Shown: one piece after another, positions 4,586 through 6,257 of the stretch
Numbering within the stretch: the first letter of the stretch is position 1
How the letters are laid out: the number at the start of each line of letters is the position of its first letter
Assembly (NCBI GenBank): GCA_964496595.1
Contig: CAZCAI010000217.1
Coordinates: forward strand, 1 to 6,257
Direction: 5' to 3'
Source of the DNA: JAAAOZ01 sp964496595
GTDB taxonomy: Bacteria > Chloroflexota > Anaerolineae > B4-G1 > SLSP01
Length of the DNA: 6,257 nt
Made by a program: the position numbers and the translations under genes
The notes under the pieces: generated by a model
What the model was told of the DNA's origin: nothing
Databases searched by the model: none
The model's input: only the letters and a program-made list of their open reading frames with translations

Positions 4586-5452
4586 ATGCGGGAAATCAAG
4601 CAGTGGCAGGCGGATGTGGCGCTGGTGTTGGTGACGGCCATCTGGGGATCGACCTTCATCATCGTCAAGCAGGCGCTGGATGTGGTGGGGCCGTTGGTCT
4701 TCGTCGCCGGGCGGTTCTGGATCGCGGTGCTGGCCCTGACGCTGGGATTGGCGCGGCAGCGGGCGCGCTTCGACTTGGGCGCGCGATTGTGGCGCGATGG
4801 CGCGATCACGGGCGGGTGGCTGACGGTGGGCTTCGTCACGCAGACGATTGGCTTGCAGACGACGGCGGCGGGGAAAGCGGCCTTCATCACCGGCTTGAGC
4901 GTCGTCCTGGTGCCGATCTTCGCGGCGCTCTTGCTGCGCGATCCGCCGACGCGCGCGGCTGCCGCGGGCGTGGTTTTGGCGACGACGGGCCTGGGGCTGA
5001 TGACGCTGAATGCGACGCTGCACTTCGCGCCGGGCGATCTGTGGGTGCTGGCCTGCGCGGGGGGCTTCGCGGGGCACATCCTCAGCACGGGCTACTTCGC
5101 GCCGCGCCACGATGTGCTGGCGTTCACGTGGGTGCAACTGCTCACGGCGGCGATCCTCACCTCGGCGGCGGCCCTCGTCTTCGAGGCGGGAGCGCTGACG
5201 CCGCCGCGCGCGGCGCTGCCCGCGATAATCTACATGGGCCTGGTCGCCTCGGCGCTGGTCTTCGGCGTGCAGACGTGGGCGCAGCGCCACACGACGGCCA
5301 CCCACACGGCGCTGATCTTCGCGCTGGAGCCGGTCTGGGCGGCAGTCTTCGCCGTCACCGTCGGCGGGGAGGTGTTAGCCGCGCGGGAGTGGATCGGCGG
5401 CGGGCTGATTTTGTTGGGGATGATCGTGGCGGAGGTGAAGGCTGGGGATTAG
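4586..5452 (+). CDS. EamA/DMT-superfamily transporter
   Basis: This 288-residue inner-membrane protein has about ten hydrophobic helices in two EamA halves (roughly residues 12-140 and 150-284), the drug/metabolite transporter (RhaT/YdcZ/PecM-like) fold. Family hallmarks in the first half are AIWGSTFIIVK (18-28), an arginine in helix 2 (R43), GLQTTAAGKAAFITGLSVV (89-107) and LLLRDPPT (115-122). The second half has WAQRHTTATHTALIFALEPV (231-250) and GEVLAAREWIGGGLILLG (261-278). Such proteins usually export amino acids, purines or other small metabolites by exchange or proton coupling, but the substrate cannot be read from sequence. AGGAGG (4576-4581) precedes the ATG by 4 bases. The gene points away from EF-G across the repeat array, and the lipoprotein gene follows 62 bases later, so the two could be co-transcribed. 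Confidence 0.92.
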   Translation: MREIKQWQADVALVLVTAIWGSTFIIVKQALDVVGPLVFVAGRFWIAVLALTLGLARQRARFDLGARLWRDGAITGGWLTVGFVTQTIGLQTTAAGKAAFITGLSVVLVPIFAALLLRDPPTRAAAAGVVLATTGLGLMTLNATLHFAPGDLWVLACAGGFAGHILSTGYFAPRHDVLAFTWVQLLTAAILTSAAALVFEAGALTPPRAALPAIIYMGLVASALVFGVQTWAQRHTTATHTALIFALEPVWAAVFAVTVGGEVLAAREWIGGGLILLGMIVAEVKAGD

Positions 5453-5457
5453 AGGCT

Positions 5458-5485
5458 TTGGAAGCTGGAGGTTGGAAGTTGGACA
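5458..5485. repeat. Imperfect heptamer tandem repeat TTGGAAG
   Basis: Four consecutive 7-base units read TTGGAAG, CTGGAGG, TTGGAAG and TTGGACA, starting 5 bases after the transporter stop codon. It occupies about half of the gap before the lipoprotein gene. No terminator hairpin is seen in that gap. Confidence 0.75.
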
Positions 5486-5514
5486 GGTTAGGAAAATTGC
5501 ATAGACTTTGGAAT

Positions 5515-6257
5515 ATGATGACTCAGTTGCGACCCTATCACTGGCGCTTTCTCCTCGCGTGCCTCTTTCTCTTTCTGTTGACGGGGTGCGCGCTGCCCGC
5601 CGCCCAGGCCGATCCCCTGCCCGCGCCGCCGACGCGCATTGCCACCGCCACGCCCTCCCCTCTCCCGATGTCCACGCCGGCGGGGACGCCGACCGCCACG
5701 CCGACGCCGCTTCCCACCGTCGACATCCCCATGCTCACGCGCACGGCTGCCCCCACGCCCGCCCTGCCGACGCCGCTGCCCGCCTTGTGGCATCTGCCGG
5801 AGCCGGTCGTGCCGGAGCCGTTCGGCGCGCAGATCCACTTCATCCATCCCGATTACAGGGAGACGGCGCAGTTGGCGGCGACCGGCATCCGCTTTGTGCG
5901 GATGGATCTCTTCTGGCACGAGGTGGAGCAGGAGGAAGGGCGCTACGATTTCTCCGGCTACGATGCGCTCGTCGCGGCGTTTGCGGCCCACGATATGCGC
6001 ATCGTCTTCATCTTGGATTACGGTAACGCGCTCTACGACGGCGGTCATTCCCCCCACTCCGACGCCGGGCGGGCGGCCTTCGCGCGCTTTGCGGCGGCGG
6101 CGGCCCGGCGCTATCGAGGGCGAGGCGTCATCTGGGAGATCTGGAACGAGCCGAATCTGGCGCACTTCTGGTACCCGGAGCCGCATGCCCACCACTATGG
6201 GCTGTTGGCGATGCGCGCCGCCGCCGCCATCCGCCGCGCCGATCCCACCGCGTTGGT
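5515..6257 (+). CDS. Lipoprotein glycoside hydrolase, clan GH-A type (partial, 3' end missing)
   Basis: 247 residues are visible and the frame is open to the window edge. The N-terminus is a lipoprotein signal: basic start (R6, H9, R11), hydrophobic core (12-22) and lipobox LTGC with Cys25. A Thr/Pro-rich linker of about 65 residues (TATPSP, TPTATPTPLP) follows, then a (beta/alpha)8-type domain from about residue 102 (FGAQIHF). IRFVRMDLFWHEVE (125-138) and EGRYDFSGYD (141-150) match the first strands of GH5/GH39-like enzymes. WEIWNEPN (207-214) carries the acid/base Glu212. The nucleophile Glu would lie beyond the window. The product probably sits on the outer face of the membrane and cleaves a glycan of unknown identity. 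Tandem ATGs at 5515 and 5518 are both possible starts; the Shine-Dalgarno is weak (GGA at 5510-5512). The linker style is common in Chloroflexota. Confidence 0.87.
   Translation, partial: MMTQLRPYHWRFLLACLFLFLLTGCALPAAQADPLPAPPTRIATATPSPLPMSTPAGTPTATPTPLPTVDIPMLTRTAAPTPALPTPLPALWHLPEPVVPEPFGAQIHFIHPDYRETAQLAATGIRFVRMDLFWHEVEQEEGRYDFSGYDALVAAFAAHDMRIVFILDYGNALYDGGHSPHSDAGRAAFARFAAAAARRYRGRGVIWEIWNEPNLAHFWYPEPHAHHYGLLAMRAAAAIRRADPTAL

Noticed and set aside
5508..6026. Plus-strand open frame overlapping the lipoprotein gene
   Set aside because: Out of frame with the clear signal peptide, linker and WNEP motif; its protein is Ala/Arg/His-rich without domain features.
5488..6195. Minus-strand Arg/Gly-rich open frame opposite the glycoside hydrolase
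   Set aside because: Its low-complexity Arg/Gly composition is the antisense image of the Thr/Pro linker and Ala-rich helices. The plus-strand frame has a lipobox and a catalytic motif.

Overview
The window looks like a piece of a metagenome-assembled bacterial scaffold, probably Chloroflexota (Anaerolineae or a relative). That placement is inference from style, with no marker phylogeny behind it. The pointers are a secreted lipoprotein whose lipobox is followed by a long Thr/Pro (TATPTP-type) linker, GC-rich coding sequence with sigma-70-like promoter motifs, good AGGAGG ribosome sites, and intergenic DNA carrying tandem repeats, including heptamers. A run of exactly 100 N (4311-4410) inside a repeat array marks a scaffold gap.

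Left part (1-1553, + strand): a 62-codon single-membrane-span microprotein (26-214) is followed by a triple 13-bp tandem repeat. Next come a ZIP-family metal transporter (276-1013) and, after a 114-bp intergenic region with operator-like dyads and a promoter candidate, an OsmC-family protein (1128-1553).

Middle part (1554-4585): a strong hairpin terminator at 1583-1609 separates osmC from a convergent gene. That gene, on the minus strand (1710-3815), encodes a 701-residue elongation factor G homologue. It stands alone, without rpsL, rpsG or tuf beside it, and its switch-I region recalls the EF-G2 paralogue group. Its roughly 200-nt leader is structured: a distal promoter with a dyad at the predicted start site, a terminator-like hairpin with a T-tract, then a second perfect -10 and a further hairpin. 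Upstream lies a tandem array of a roughly 120-bp GC-rich, hairpin-forming repeat, interrupted by the assembly gap. The 770 bases between 3816 and 4585 hold no convincing protein gene.

Right part (4586-6257, + strand): an EamA/DMT-family membrane transporter is preceded by a TACGCAA heptamer repeat and followed by a TTGGAAG-like heptamer repeat. Then comes the 5' part of a lipoprotein glycoside hydrolase of the (beta/alpha)8 clan GH-A type, which runs off the window end.

The genes do not form one pathway. Metal transport, thiol/redox protection, translation, small-molecule export and extracellular glycan hydrolysis sit side by side. The most interesting material is in the non-coding DNA: the EF-G leader, the repeat array, and the recurrence of 7-bp periodicity at three separate places.
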